A DNA stretch of 64,000 nucleotides from Camillea tinctor (lineage: Eukaryota > Ascomycota > Sordariomycetes > Xylariales > Xylariaceae). The stretch lies in contig MU394053.1 in the NCBI GenBank assembly GCA_022578605.1, positions 1,322,229 to 1,386,228 on the forward strand, read 5' to 3'. This document shows, in pieces, positions 34,901-48,000 of the stretch (position 1 is its first letter; each line of letters opens with the position of its first letter). The translations under genes and the position numbers were made by a program. A model generated the notes under the pieces. The model saw nothing but the letters and a program-made list of their open reading frames with translations. It did not search any database and was not told the origin of the DNA.

Positions 34901-37900
34901 CGTACCTAGATCAGGTTGTGTGACAATAGCCTGATATTCACGGTACATGTTTTTCCCCCTTTGTATGTAGGTATCGGGCCATCTATCAACTCTCGAATCC
35001 TCAGGGAGTTACACTCAGTATAATCACAACATGAGTTTAGAAACATACCACATACTCGTCCGTTTACCCTTGCCGGAATCGCGGGGTCTGCCGCATCTAC
35101 ACTACAGTACCTAGCAATTAGCGCATCCGTAATAACGGGTGAGCTTTGCTAGCAAATGAAAACAACCCTGGTGGGATTTCCGTTGACCCAGCGGAAGCCG
35201 AGAAGTGGTTGGAACAGCTAGCATGGACAGCTAGCTCAATGACTCTCGACACCGAAGCTTCTCGACCCGCTCCCCCGCAATCTATCGAATCTGGGAAACC
35301 CGTAACGTTCGACAACGAATAAAGGCGGCGTGACAGAAACTCGTAGAGAGAAAAAAAAACTCACGATGGCTTAGCCCACGGTCCAATTGAGTGACCCGTC
35401 CAGCACTTAGAAAGTTGAGCATACATATCCCGGCCAGGATGGATAGACTTGGCGTCTCAGTCACACCGGGACATAGTAGCCTAGACTTATTAACATGTGC
35501 TACTGCCCTCTGCCCGGTTGGACTTCCGTGGCTGACCTTGATGGCCGCGAATAGGATAGCTACTTGCTAATGCTTGGTGTAATAGGGGGTCCGGCATTCG
35601 CTAGGCTACCGAGCTTAGATAGAAAGGGTTATCTACACGGCTTGACTGATCTTGGGCCATTATGATCTTATCCAGATTATCGGCTGTCCTGTAAGTTGGG
35701 AGTGGCTGGCCAATACCTACAAAACATCAACAAGTGGTCACGCTTGATTCGACCCCCTTTTCTTCGCCGAGACCCCGCTTCCCCGCCGTAAAGGTAAGAA
35801 AGCACCCTCCCCCAGATAGACCAACGGTTCATGAGGATTTGACAACGAGAGATGGATCGGGGGTGGAGGTGATACTGGGTCTCTGGGGGTCTAGAGTAGC
35901 GACGAGTTGCCCTTCCTAGGAATCCGTAATTTTGAATTGTTTGCCTGTTGTTGTCTCCTGACGTGTAGCCTTCGTGTATGCAGATCAGTTAGGACTAACA
36001 GAGGTAAGCTTTACTAGAGCCTTCGTTTCACAATCAACAAGCTCTCTTACGAGTGGCCACGATAGCATCGCTTCGGCTTTGGAGTGTTTTTAGAATCCGG
36101 TGCATACATACTAACTACTACTATTGGTACCTGTGGATAGCTTGGGGTCCCACGTGTCAGCAGCTCAACTCAGCTTGTCTAGGTTCAAAACAAAGCAGAT
36201 CAACTCGTGACCTATTGCATCGAATTGGCCGATCCCCATAAGGATCCAATTCCACGTTGCTGCTTCGTTTCTCGTGGGGAGGGGGGAGAGGTGGGGTGGA
36301 GTGCCCAAGATGTCGAGACATTGAGTGAGAGAATGGAGGGTTGTCTAACAACCACATGGATGTGTCGTACATAGAAAGGTATGTATTAATATGTAAAGCA
36401 CTCCTTGCTAGTGTAGTCGTTACATTGCGCCGGTCTCAAGCAAAAGCAAAGCACACCTAGCAGGGAATTACATACTTACATGCAACGACGATTGCGGTAT
36501 TGTTTGTTAACATGACGAACGTTGATTGGCCGGCGACGTTGCCTTGCTGCTTTGCCTGCATGCTTGGTCATAGCTCCCACGCTGCCATGGTAAGTTCTGG
36601 ATTCCCATCCTGATATCCGGGCATGGATGGTGGGATTTACGTCTTGAGAACGTAATGGGCAAGGAATGGGCAACTATACACAAGGACGTGCAAGGGATCG
36701 GATGATATCACATGTACTACTGACCACCTATTTATCGACTTACGTGCCTTTTTGGTCAGAGGTATGTATCTACCTATCTTGGATCAACCGTGTAAAAGGT
36801 GCTGCTATCAGCGTCACCAACATCACAATCACCACTACACTACTATCATACATGAGACACGCTTATTCACGACGCGTCAACGTGCAACCTCTTATCTTGG
36901 TCTGGCCAGTAGTCCATCAGATCATATTGGGCAGAACACACTCTCACACAGACGCTCATCACACGAATAGCATCACGGCTATTCGAAACCACATTGATTT
37001 GTTCCGCAGCTCGCTATTAGCAATCTCATTCCCCCCTTATCAGCCTTCTCGGGATGAAACGGGTAGTGCAGCCGTAATACCTCTTTTAACCGACTTGATT
37101 CAGTGTAGATGTACCTAATACTTACGTTTGTTCTTATTCTAGGTATTTATTCATTCATTCGTCATTATGATTTATTCGATTTCGTTCCTTCCCTGCTCTC
37201 TGTGACACGATAACTCGACCCGAGAACCTGTCTAGCGGGATTCCTTTTTAAACGTAAAGCGCTGATCCATTACCTACTTTTTACCTATACTTAGGTACTA
37301 AGCACTGTAGGTTACTACATAACACTATAAACCTCGCTTCCCGCCAATCTACTATGTAATTCGGCTTTGGTTCCCGAAAGTGCCACAAGATGTCCCCCTC
37401 CCCACCATCACCACCACGGAAATCCTTCTTTGATTATTTTGCTACAGCTGCAGGAACGGGCCCGCAACCCAACCATCGTCCTATGATAATAAATCTACGA
37501 GGATTGGGCACGCCAACTAGATCCGAGACCTTGGCGTTTTTTGTAGTAATATTCAGCGCTTTACCTACGAGGTATTTTCCCTTCCCTTCGTCTCGACATC
37601 CGTCTCCTTGTCTAGGTATCATATGATGCCTCTTACCATTTTGCTATCTAGTTGGTGAGAGAGGTAGATTTGCTAGCCTTCTGTGCTCCATATCAATGTC
37701 GTCTACGCCATGGCGGAATTATGCAAGAAGGATGTGTCATAATGTCACAATCAGTAGTGATGTATCAGAGCTTGCATTATTACTACGGAATCTGCGCCGG
37801 CTGAGCTCTTATCTCAGCCCAGCCTTCAGCACTAGGTTACATCATCTCGCAAAACCACTTCTTATTGGGCTCTTCTAACACGTGTGGGATCTTTGATGCG

Positions 37901-37957
37901 ATACTTGCTCTAACCCTTCTCACTAGCATGGCCAACTTCCGGCTTTCAGCCGGCACG
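31927..37957. other. 6.0 kb gene-poor spacer with the trehalose gene promoter
   Basis: No convincing gene: frames are at most 150 codons (36666-37118), with no motif. The part nearest the trehalose gene contains GAGTGAGTTGAGTTGAG-like repeats near 32150, three STRE cores at 32594-32633, and T-rich and A-rich runs (for example 34501-34525). CCTAGG-type words are common. The right end abuts the Rsa4 3' end. Confidence 0.5.
32594..32633 (-). promoter_or_regulatory. Cluster of three stress-response elements (AGGGG) upstream of the trehalose gene
   Basis: AGGGG occurs at 32594-32598, 32614-32618 and 32629-32633 on the plus strand (CCCCT on the gene's sense strand), spaced 20 and 15 bp, about 670-710 bp from the start codon. 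STREs bind Msn2/Msn4-type zinc-finger factors in yeast, where trehalose genes are classic targets. Function here is inferred from the motif and position. Confidence 0.5.
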
Positions 37958-40018
37958 CTAATGCCGCCAAAGACGAACTGCTTTATCTTTCCCCCCAGAT
38001 CCGATTATGGAGCCATCCGGCGACCAGTCTACCGCCCATACCTCATCCTCATGGCCGGGGAGGTCGCCAGCAAGCTTGAAGGTTCTCATGTTCCAGATCT
38101 TCAGCGTCGTATCTCGCGATGCCGAGACTAGTAATCGCTACAAGGTAAAGTTAGTCAAGCTACACCAGTACGAGGGGAAGGCTTCTAAGTATAGGGCAGC
38201 TCTCCGATATAATCCGTCAGGGGTTATTGGAGAGGTGGTAAACGACAACATCAAAATGACTTACAGAATCCGCAGAGAAATGCGCCTGGAAAATGGGTGC
38301 AACCTGTATCAAATTAGACAATGCCTTTCTCACGGTGGCAACTCATTACTTACGTGGCCGCGGAGTGTAGCGAGGTATTTTCCTTCCCTATCCTCATGGT
38401 GTTAGCAGCCGGGTCTCCATCTCGTTAAAGGTGCCGTCTTATGTCAGACTAGACATTTCGCTTACCAGTCCCATATCCGTATCTGATTATCCCAACCAAC
38501 AGAAGCGATTAATGTGCCGTCTGGAGAGAATGAAACATGATTTACTTGTTTCTGATGTCCTAGAAGCCGCGCGACTGGCTTGGACCCCTGTGACTCCGGG
38601 TCCCAGAGATACATGGTACAGTCGTCACTGGCAGAGATGATCCGCTCAACGATCTTACCACGTTGACGGGCTGCTTTCTCAAACCGCTCCTTCGCCTTCG
38701 CTCTCTTCTCTTCCATAGACCCGGGTATATTCTTGGTGTGATCAAAATAACCAGTGCGAAGGACGGCGTCGGAGCTCAATGAAAGCGCATTTACCCAATG
38801 TGAATGAGAAGCAAGAGTGTGACGTAGCGTTCCATCGACGGCATTCCATACTGCATCACGAATCAACGGCACATTCTAGAGAGAGAAATAGAGCGAAGGG
38901 ATGAAGAAATCCATTACCTTTCACTGTCTTGTCTTGACTCGAAGAGTATATGAAATCTGTTCCTCCCCACCTAACGCAAGTTACACTACTCTTTGGCGGA
39001 ATTAGCATCTTCTAGACGTATTGTATTCAAAGGGGATACCTTACCCTATGCCCTGATAGGACATGTTCTATCGTCCCAGTATTGGCTATCCAGACTCTTA
39101 TTGTCGTGTCTTTACTGGCACTAGCTAGACGTGGTGTATCATCCCTCCACAGGTGGAATGGCTGCCAGCAGAGTGAATTTACCCATTTAGTATGCCCCAG
39201 GAGTGGTCTCCCAACGGGCTGCCCAGACTCGGGATCCCATAACCGAACGGTCTTGTCGTAGCTTCCAGTTGCTAGATACTTTCCATCTGCGCTCCACGAT
39301 ACTACCAGAACGAAGCCGGTATGGCCCTTGAGAGTGTACTTCGGGGTCCCGCTGTCGGTATTCCATATCCTATCACCATGTTAATCTAATTTAGTTCGTG
39401 CCGGTGCCAAAGTCCCAAGACACTTACCTAGCAGTATTGTCTCCAGATCCAGTTGCTAGCAAGCTGCCGGTCTTGGGCGAAAACTGAGCTGTGAGAATCG
39501 GCTGGCCGTGGCCGGGGATCTTATTGGCGAGCCGCGTCGCTGCTTGCACCTTGAACACTGCCTGGGGCTCAGCGCTGAGGGTAATGGTAGTCTCAAAAGG
39601 ATTTTCGATGCCATGCTTGCGAAGCACCTCGAGGAATTCGGACGGCGACGGGTAGTTATCTATGACGGTGTTCGTGCTCGGCAGTTGTATGCGAAAGCGA
39701 TAGGGCGTAAACTCTTCGCGCTCCTACGTGGCCGGCTTGGTGTTAACACTAAGTATGTTTTGTCTTGTCAAATAGCGCGGTGTAGTAGTGTCATACCCTT
39801 TGAAGCAGCGTATTTAGGAGCAATGAGACATTCTTCTCGGTGGCATCTGCTAGGGGTATTTCTATTGTGTCTGCCAACTGGTTTCCGTCATTGTCGACGA
39901 ACCGCGCCTTGAAAGATCCGGCCTCGATCGGAGCCGGGGTTACGTCTTGTTGGGTTTGTGTCCGCTCTAGAGCTTCGCGTCGCTGTCGTTTCGACGGCGG
40001 GGGCAGAATTGTCGCCAT
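37958..40018 (-). CDS. rsa4: Ribosome assembly protein 4 (Rsa4/Notchless, WD40)
   Basis: Nucleolar WD-repeat protein that docks the AAA+ ATPase Rea1/Midasin onto pre-60S particles via its N-terminal UBL-like NLE domain. Eight exons: 40018-39797, 39723-39428, 39369-39045, 38990-38918, 38850-38466, 38387-38354, 38303-38265 and 38137-37958; phases agree, giving 517 residues (yeast Rsa4 is 515). Seen: a basic-start N-terminal NLE domain with the conserved FTPYRFRIQLPSTNTVIDNY block, then eight WD repeats, for example TGSGDNTARIWN, ATGSYDKTVRLWDPESGQP, SASDDCTMYLWDP, SVGWDNQIRIWDW, SASRDTTLKIWN, and the final GSGGKDKAVRLWRH. Several exons are tiny (34, 39 and 73 nt). The gene is divergent from MSH4 with 525 bp between starts. 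Confidence 0.95.
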
Positions 40019-40543
40019 TTCTCAAATATTAGGGGAAAGAAGCGAGTTGGTTGGATTTCATATGGCTAAGTCGCAAAGAGGATGTATAGTTATCGCGGGG
40101 TCCTTGGCTGGGGTTTCTAATGATAAAAAAAAAGTTGAAGCGCATGGTTGCTATCTTATCGATTGTTCTTATCAGCGTAGGCTAGCTAACCAGGACGGTT
40201 TAGTCCGTCGACTACGAACGGAGTAATCATACCTTCCACCTGCTGGGGAATACGTTATAAGAGACGTACCAGTACTTAACCTGTATGCTGAGGACCCGGA
40301 TGGGCAGCTGTGGCCTATGATATGTAGGTGCCTGTCTGTGTAACATCTATGCTTCATGACTTATAACATTCCGCATCACAACTTCCAATCCCTATAATTT
40401 TATTAAATTTCCCCCTTCAAATCCAACCCCACGTTCTGAGGATCTTCAACTTAAACCTTCATTCAGTCGCCTGTTTAAATGTTCGTATTGACTCACAAAT
40501 TGCCCGTATTTATTTGAGTAGATAGTAGATAGTAGATATCATT
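40019..40543. promoter_or_regulatory. Shared divergent promoter region of Rsa4 and MSH4
   Basis: 525 bp separate a constitutive ribosome-assembly gene from a meiosis gene. AT-rich stretches near 40390-40410 (TATAATTTTATTAAATTT) could serve as core promoter. No meiotic factor site is assigned. Confidence 0.55.
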
Positions 40544-43500
40544 ATGCCATCCTCAATGCCACCACCACCTGTTCCACGGAACACCTCAACCTCATCAAGT
40601 CGAGTGTCCCATTCACGGTCTACAACTACGCCTACGCCTTCAATGACCTCGGCTTCCCGTGCAGCAACTCCCTCTACTCTACATCCACGTGGCATTCCAT
40701 CTAGATCAGGGACATCCTTAGGCCAGCATTCCTCGTATTCTTTCACAAGTTCTTCACAAACTCCGCGAAAACGACATGCCAGTACTGCATCTGGCCGCAG
40801 ATCTCGTGCAGCTTCTTCAGTTTGGGGGTCGGAATCACATGTTGTCATTTGTGCCGTGAGCGAGGGTCGCGGTGTTTCTCCTTCAGTCGGCCTAGCATTT
40901 GTAAATATCACCACTAACGAAGCTGTACTCAGCCAGATATGCGATTCTCAATTTTATGTCAAGACTATTCACAAAATTCAAATGTATGACCCGTCGACCA
41001 TCTTGATGGTCGATGCTGCGTTTCCACCGAACCAGAAATCTAACCTCCTCTCTATTATCGAGGAGGAGCTACAAGGCACGTCTATCGAGCCTTTGAGTCG
41101 AAAGTACTGGTCCGAGAACACAGGACTCGATCTCATTGGGAACTTAGCATTCAAGGAAGATTATGAAGCCACCAAAGTAGCAATACAGGGGAACTTTTAT
41201 GCCACATGCTGCTTTGCCGCAGTAAGCTCCAATATCCCTTGGGATGCTTACTATAGTGTTCTCATCAGATCCAGGCAGTTCAGTATGCAGAATTTTCTTG
41301 TCATGTATCAATCATGCACCACTCTCTCCGCATCAGATATCAGCCATCGGAGAATACCATGATGATCGATATTTCCACCATCCACTCTCTTGAGCTTATT
41401 CAAAACCTCCAAAATCCCAAGTCAAAGGATTGCCTGTTTGGTCTTTTAAATGAAACCCTAACGCCGATGGGGTCAAGAATGTTGAGAAGCAACATTCTTC
41501 AACCTTCAACTCAGGCAGATAATACCCTTCGTCCCCGTTATGATGCTTTAGATGAACTTACAGTAAAAGAAGATATGTTCTTTGAGATTCGCAAAGGTAA
41601 CGATTACCATTATTCTCAGGATAGCCTCTTGTTAACTCGAAGAAGCTCTCAAAGAATTTGCTGATGTAGAGAAACTTTTAACCACCGTACGTAAATACCA
41701 CCACTAGCATACTGCTTGCTGACTGGTAATAGCTGGTGATCGTCCCAAATCAAGCATCGATTTATGCATCGGAGCAGGCTATAAATCAAATATTGAGTAT
41801 CAAGGCATTCGTGACAGCCGTTCCAAAATTGCACGAGGCCTTGAAAACAGCACGAACCGATTTATTGACTAAGGTTCGCAATTTTTGCCGTCCAGAACTC
41901 ACACAGCCTGTAGCAGACCTCATCTCAGAAGCAATAAATGAAGACGTCACTATAATGAAAACTCCACTCGATATGCGTAATCAGAGGACTTATGCTGTGA
42001 AGGCAAGTTTTGACATCTCACATCTAAACATTTGCCACTGACCTGTTTAAAGTCCGGTGTCCATGGCCTCCTTGATGTCGCTCGACAGACATATAAAGAA
42101 GCAACTGATGATGTTCATCAGCATCTAAATGAGATAGCTGGTGAGTGTAAATCATTTTCACAATTTCATATGGAGCAAAGCGATTAACATATAGAAAGAT
42201 GTTCATGGCATTTCTGCAGAGCTGAAATTTGACGACAAGCGCCAGTACTGGCTACGACTTCAAAGGAGTGATTTTGAGGACCAACCATTACCAGACATTC
42301 TCATTAACCAAGTCACAAAGGGCACCTGGATAGAGTGTCAGACCTTAATGTTGGTTCAGCTCAACAACCGAATTGCAGATTCCACCAACGAAACTATCAT
42401 GTTAAGCGACAATGTCATACAGAAACTTTTAGATGCTATCCGAGGACACGTTCCGGATCTCTTCCGCGTCTGCGAGAGTATTGCTCTACTCGATATGATC
42501 GCATCATTTGGACAGTCCGTGACTACTAGAGATTATATTAGACCCGAAATCAGTGATACCCTGGCTTTAAAAGGCGCCAGGCATCCGATCTGCGAACGAG
42601 TATGTTTCTAGAACTATAGACTCCTACGTGCTCACTAATAGGTTGCAGGTAAATCCGGAGAGATTTGTCCCAAATGATGTCTTTGCCAACAACCAACACC
42701 GGTTTCAGATTATAACTGGTTGTAACATGAGTGGCAAGAGCACCTATATACGAATGATCTCTCTCCTTCAAGTAATGGCTCAAATCGGCTGTTATGTTCC
42801 AGCACAGTATGCAGTATTTCCCATTATCCAACAGCTTTTTGTGCGGATGTCCACAGATGATAGCATTGAAGCAAATATGTCGACATTCTCACTTGAGATG
42901 AGGGAAATGGCATTCATTTTGCGGTATGTCTGTCGAGCCCTTTAGGAGCACGTTTAATAACAGTTTAGGAATATCAATGGGAAGAGCCTAGCAGTGATTG
43001 ATGAACTAGGCCGCGCGACAAGCACTAGAGATGGACTAGCTATTGCGCTAGCTATATCGGAGGCTCTCATTCAGAGTAACTCCTTGGTTTGGTTTGCAAC
43101 CCATTTTCAACAACTTTGTAAGTCCATATGATGAATTGTCCTTTCAGGATCATAGCCTTACGAGGCTATAGCGAGTATTCTAGGCAGTCGGACGGGTGTT
43201 CTAAACCTACATTTATCTACCGAGGTATCCAGACAAAACGACGACAAACCCAAGATGACGATGTTGTACAAAATTTCATCCGGTCCTGTGAAAGAAGAAA
43301 ACTATGGACTAGGCCTTGCACGAGTCATTGGATTCCCGAATGAGTTTATCAGAATTGCAGAGGAGGTCTCTACAACACTAGCCGAGAATATTGAACAAAA
43401 GAGACAAAATTCCCAATCGCGAAAGCTAATTCAACGTCGCAGGCTGATTTTGAATCTACATGAAACTTTGACTCAACTACAGGAGCCTAGCATGGATGAT

Positions 43501-43575
43501 TCGGCACGAGGAGCTTATCTTAAGAGACTTCAGAATGAGTTTGTCGTCAGAATGGACAAAATCGAAAGCAGCTGA
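40544..43575 (+). CDS. msh4: Meiosis-specific MutS homologue MSH4
   Basis: Forms the MutS-gamma heterodimer with MSH5, clamping Holliday junctions and promoting interfering crossovers in meiotic prophase. Nine exons: 40544-41221, 41275-41596, 41643-41686, 41733-42002, 42053-42140, 42199-42599, 42649-42923, 42969-43117 and 43172-43575; total 2631 nt, 876 residues. Seen: a Ser/Thr/Pro-rich tail of about 100 residues, then VVICAVSEGRGVSPSVGLAF, LLNETLTPMGSRMLRSNILQ, clamp and lever segments, Walker A GCNMSGKST at about 625-633, STFSLEMREM, Walker B LAVIDELGRATSTRDG with DE at 704-705, and the C-terminal NYGLGLARVIGFPNEF. No mismatch-recognition Phe-X-Glu domain I is present, as expected for MSH4. 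Intron 4 uses GC-AG splicing. Gene appears intact, so the species has kept a sexual-cycle gene. Confidence 0.95.
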
Positions 43576-43973
43576 ATGGCCAAGAGAAGGCACAATTGAG
43601 TAAGATGATGATCATATAGATTTCCCATGTACAAACTTGTGAGAATGGCTGTTAGATTACTGGGTCACCCACTAGAAGATGAGACTGAGACGTTGTACAC
43701 CATCGGTATTGGTATTGAGCTCACCGAGTGCTGTATTATAGCTACTAGCATTGCTTAAAATGTCATGATTAAAACCCTGAATTTTCCTGTATATTGCCTC
43801 TATTCTCTATTTGATCCCGTTGCGCACCGAAATTCGCACATACGTCGTTAGGGCCTTAAATGCACCTTTGCCAAACAAGATAACCAAGAAGCGTGTTGTC
43901 TTATTCAGAATTCCCTTCTTGATATTCTAACGCCAAACCACCAGGTCCAAAAGCGAGTCCATCATACATAAAT
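43576..43973. terminator. Convergent 3' region of MSH4 and the GH17 gene
   Basis: 398 bp between two converging stop codons, which must contain both polyadenylation sites. I see no clear canonical AATAAA. Confidence 0.4.
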
Positions 43974-45072
43974 TTAACAGGCGAGATTGAAGTAGGGCTC
44001 AACTTGGAACAAGTCGCCGGCAGGGAAGAGGCCAAAGTCGATGGCGGCCTGGCCCATCTGGGACTCCTGCAGAGTGTACCAGAAGATGTTGATGTTCTGC
44101 GCAACAAGGTTGCAGGCAATGTCCTGCCAGTAGATTTGGGCATTCTCGGCGTTGGCGACAGCCTGGTTCTGCGTGGGACCGCTTACGGGCCAGCCCTGTT
44201 TTGGAGTGTAAGTATATATCTTTGCTGTTGGGGGGGGGGGGATGAGTAATCATAGAAAACCACATACAGTCTCAGTAACCCAGACGGGCTTGCCCTTGGA
44301 CAGAGCAAGAGTCTTGTTGTATCCCTCCCAGAAACGCTCGTGGGCGTCACCGATGCTGTTAGCATTGTTGGACTCCCAGTAGGGGTAGCCGTCGAAGCCA
44401 AGCCAGTCGATGGCATCGATGACGGCGGAGTTGGTGCCGTTGAGGAACGAGTCGTAGGTGTCGACGTGGCCGACGGGCTTGCCCTCGAGCGGGGTGCCGG
44501 CGATGGCGTTGCGGACCTGCGAGATGTAGTCGATAAGGGTGGCGGGCCCGATACCGATCTCATCCGGCTTCGAGTCCCGGTACAGATCTTCGCTGCCGAC
44601 GGAGATACCGACGACCAGGTCCGTGAAGGCGGTGCCGTAGGTGTTTATGGCGGCCTTGAGAGCCGTGATCTCGTTCGTGATCGCCTGGGAGCTGCCGGAG
44701 GTCCAGAGACCCAGCAGAAGGCTGGTCTTGGTCTCGATGGCGGCTGGAATGGCCTCAATCACATCGCTGGCGGTTCCCCATTGGACTGTTGGTCATGTGT
44801 TAGTGGCTGACTTTTGGATATTCTTAAATCCCAATTCCCAATTCCAACTCGGCTAAATCGGCATCTTCGGAATACTGACTCATGGTGTAGAGACGGGTGC
44901 TCGTCCAGCCGCTGGTGTTGGGGAGGTTCTGGGCACGTCTGAATTCGTAGGCGAAGTCAACCTGCTTCTTGGCGGACTGGTCAAGGAAGAAAGCACCGGT
45001 GTTGAAGCCCTGGATGGCAGCACTGGCGGAGCCGGCGACGGCGGCAAGGCCGGCGAGAGTAGAGAAACGCAT
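43974..45072 (-). CDS. Secreted glucan endo-1,3-beta-glucosidase (GH17, BGL2/EglC type)
   Basis: Cell-wall beta-1,3-glucan hydrolase/transglucosylase. Exons 45072-44880, 44785-44268 and 44195-43974, giving 310 residues. Seen: signal peptide of about 18 residues ([18 protein letters not shown]), then [11 protein letters not shown], the acid/base Glu in [12 protein letters not shown] at residue 130, [11 protein letters not shown], and the nucleophile Glu in WVTETGWPVSG at residue 236, with the intron falling between TET and GW. Length and motif order match the BGL2/EglC group; no GPI signal is seen, since it ends in PYFNLAC. Intron 1 donor is GTCAGT, which is acceptable. Substrate is assigned by family. 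The gene is convergent with MSH4. Confidence 0.94.
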
Positions 45073-48000
45073 TATGAATTATAGAATATAAAGAGCGACG
45101 ATAATAGTAAGCGAGTGAGTGAGTGGTTAAGCCAGGAAGTTGGGTTGGCTTTGAACGAGTGTGAGGTAGGTGAAAGAGAGGAAAGGAACTCAAATGAGAA
45201 CCGGAAAAGCAGGCACTTTTATTCTTTAAGGAAAAATCAAGAAATCCATAAAATAATTCTTTCTAGTCATGGTCATGAACAACATATCGGGTTCGTCGTC
45301 AGCTAAAAGCGGGCCATTCTACATACAGGACCCGCGATCCGGGCAGTGCGCCTTGATCGTAGTGGATAAGACTAGACTATATATAGCATGACCCCCTGTT
45401 TCTTCCAATTACTAGACAACCCCTTTCATTCCGACAGCCAACCGCAACTTGGCCAGCCCCGGGCGCTTCCATGTACGTTCGAGAACGGATCTACCACTTG
45501 CGTGCAGGCTTTCTGCCCTGAACCCGCAAGATTCTTCAGATAATAATGCGATCAACCTAGCTATGATCAGTAGTCAGATCGAGTATCAGCCCAAGGGGGA
45601 AAATGAGCGACAATGTTGCCTGTGTGCATCATATTTTTTTTTCTTTTTTCGCTTTCTTCTCTCTATAGCATACATACCTATAATTGGACTTGTAAAGAGA
45701 GAGATGGAGAGAGATACATGAACTCGATGAGCCTTTTTATGCTGGATCTAAGCAGAAGGTTGCTCTCGGCAGAGGGATATCTTAGTAGTCCGGCATATGT
45801 ATTAGTGTATGCAGAAGGTTTGTCCTATTAGACCCCTTTTCCTTTGGGCGGTAACCTCGTATAGGAGTAAACAATGCAGGGGTTTGTGGAGAACCCATAC
45901 AGAACCCTGCTTGCACAACCCAACCGGCTATACATCCCTTTGCGCCGAAGTAACCTTTCTGGACCTTGATATATTTCTTTTCCAAACTTTATTTCCGCCC
46001 CCGGTTTCTGTGTCAGCAGCATAAAAGCACCTGCGTATTGCCTAACCTAGTCTGTGTATAAATGGACATGTAGATCTAGCTTTGATGTCATGAGATTTTC
46101 TTTCCCTTAAGGTTTAAGCATAAATACTGACTCTCATAGTCAGTGTGTATGCATCAATATCGTTGCTTACCTGAAAGGGCGAATATTGAGCATTCATTCG
46201 GTCATGAGAAGACATGCTCAGCCAGCCATACTATGCAGAAGGGAAAAGGGGGGTAGAAGATGTTAGTGACAGGACACGTCCCGACGCCTCACTTTTGACG
46301 TGGACTACTGCCCATCTAGGTAACCTAGTGAGAAAGGATTATAATTAAAAATCGACATAACCGAAAATGAATCTTATTTAATACGTATATACATATATTT
46401 ATGAATGCATCACGATGAATAAATTTATCATACTATGTGGCTACCTCTCTCTACCTTCCCTTCCCTTCCCTCATACGCGACCCAGCACATATTAAAAACC
46501 ACATTGCAGTCATTTGAGAAGCTGAATATAAATCTTCAAGGGTGCTTGCATTTGGTAAATATCCCTTTTACTACATAGTCAGCCGATGTGGCGTCTGGGT
46601 TCACGTTCTAGGCTCTTGTGTCACTTACCATGTTCGTCGAAAACAAGTGCATGTCAAAGCAGACATGATACAAGCTTAAACCTCACACAATGCATATTCA
46701 CTGCTCCGAATCATGAAAAACCTGTATAAAGCAATCGTTTCCGGGTCCGATGAACGATTCGAACTGACAATAAGCAAGACAAAATGAACACACGGACCGA
46801 GCGGAGACGTTACCCGCCTTATTCCCGCGTTAGAGACAACACCGGCTATTGACGACGTTCGGCTCGGAAGTAAACATGCTCTTTGTTGTTTAGTCAAGCC
46901 GTTCTTTTAAGCTTTGACGGTATTCCTGCCGCGAATATAGTAGTTAATATTGCGTTGAGAGAGGATGCAATAACGTAGGTCACTGCACTCGGTTAGAGTT
47001 CCCACATGTGCTATCATATTAAGACATCGATCTATTTACTCCAATTTAGAGCATTTATTCTGGTTCTTGGGCGTATTTTGAATATTCTAGGTTTTCATAA
47101 TGTTTGTCATTGTATACTTTCCTCGAATCCCGTGGTATTACTAACTTGAATGTCTAGGTTGGAATTTACTAGGTGCTAATAACCAGCCAAAAAGAACTAC
47201 GGGGTAGATTCAATACTAAATGATACCTATAGTCGCCATTCAGCGCAATGGATTCACAACAATATAGTTCTACTCTCTGCAGCCGCTCAAATAGTCCAAA
47301 CTATCAAAACCAATGCCTTCTATCATAAGACATGTAGTTTCGATGGGCAGGGCTATAAGCACAGCCAACTACGAGCCAAAGCAGTCCTAAACTCAAGAGA
47401 GAGAAAACGATTGATATTATGACGTGATAAATTTGAAAAACAAAAAAAAACATTAATTTGGTCAACACACTGTCTCCAGTGACTCCAATATGAGGTCAGT
47501 GGCTGTTAAGATAAAACCGCCGTCTTTTTTTGCTGATGCGGGGGCAGACTAATGAATCAGGAAAACTAGCTTTGCAAGTACACGCGCCTGGAGATGGATG
47601 CCCGACCCTAATCACATACACTAGAGTCTGCGGTACGCATGGAGAACCTTCGGGCCTTCCGGTGATCATCCGAACTACGGCGGCCCCGCTGTGACCCGCT
47701 TGACGTACTGTCACCAACTGAAATAGCGTCATTCTCGTACCTGCAGGTTCTGTTTTTGTTTTTGTTTTGTTTTCCTTAAGGATGATCATCTGCGTTCCGT
47801 CAATTGTTGTTCAACAACCTCTCAAACCCCGATCACGCTTAATATGTGATTCTTTTTAGTTCCCAACTATAACGATATATAGTCACTACAACAACTATTT
47901 AGCACAACTTATTTTTACCATCAAGTTTGGAAATTATTGAAGACGAGTATGGATGATAGAAAGTGATGAAAAATCCAGCATGTTATGTTTTAACTGCATA

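Noticed and set aside
36666..37118. 150-codon plus-strand frame in the 6 kb spacer
   Set aside because: Mixed composition with no domain; nearby frames are equally random.
46740..46770. GATTCGAACTG resembling a tRNA T-arm
   Set aside because: No matching acceptor, D-arm or anticodon stem around it on either strand.
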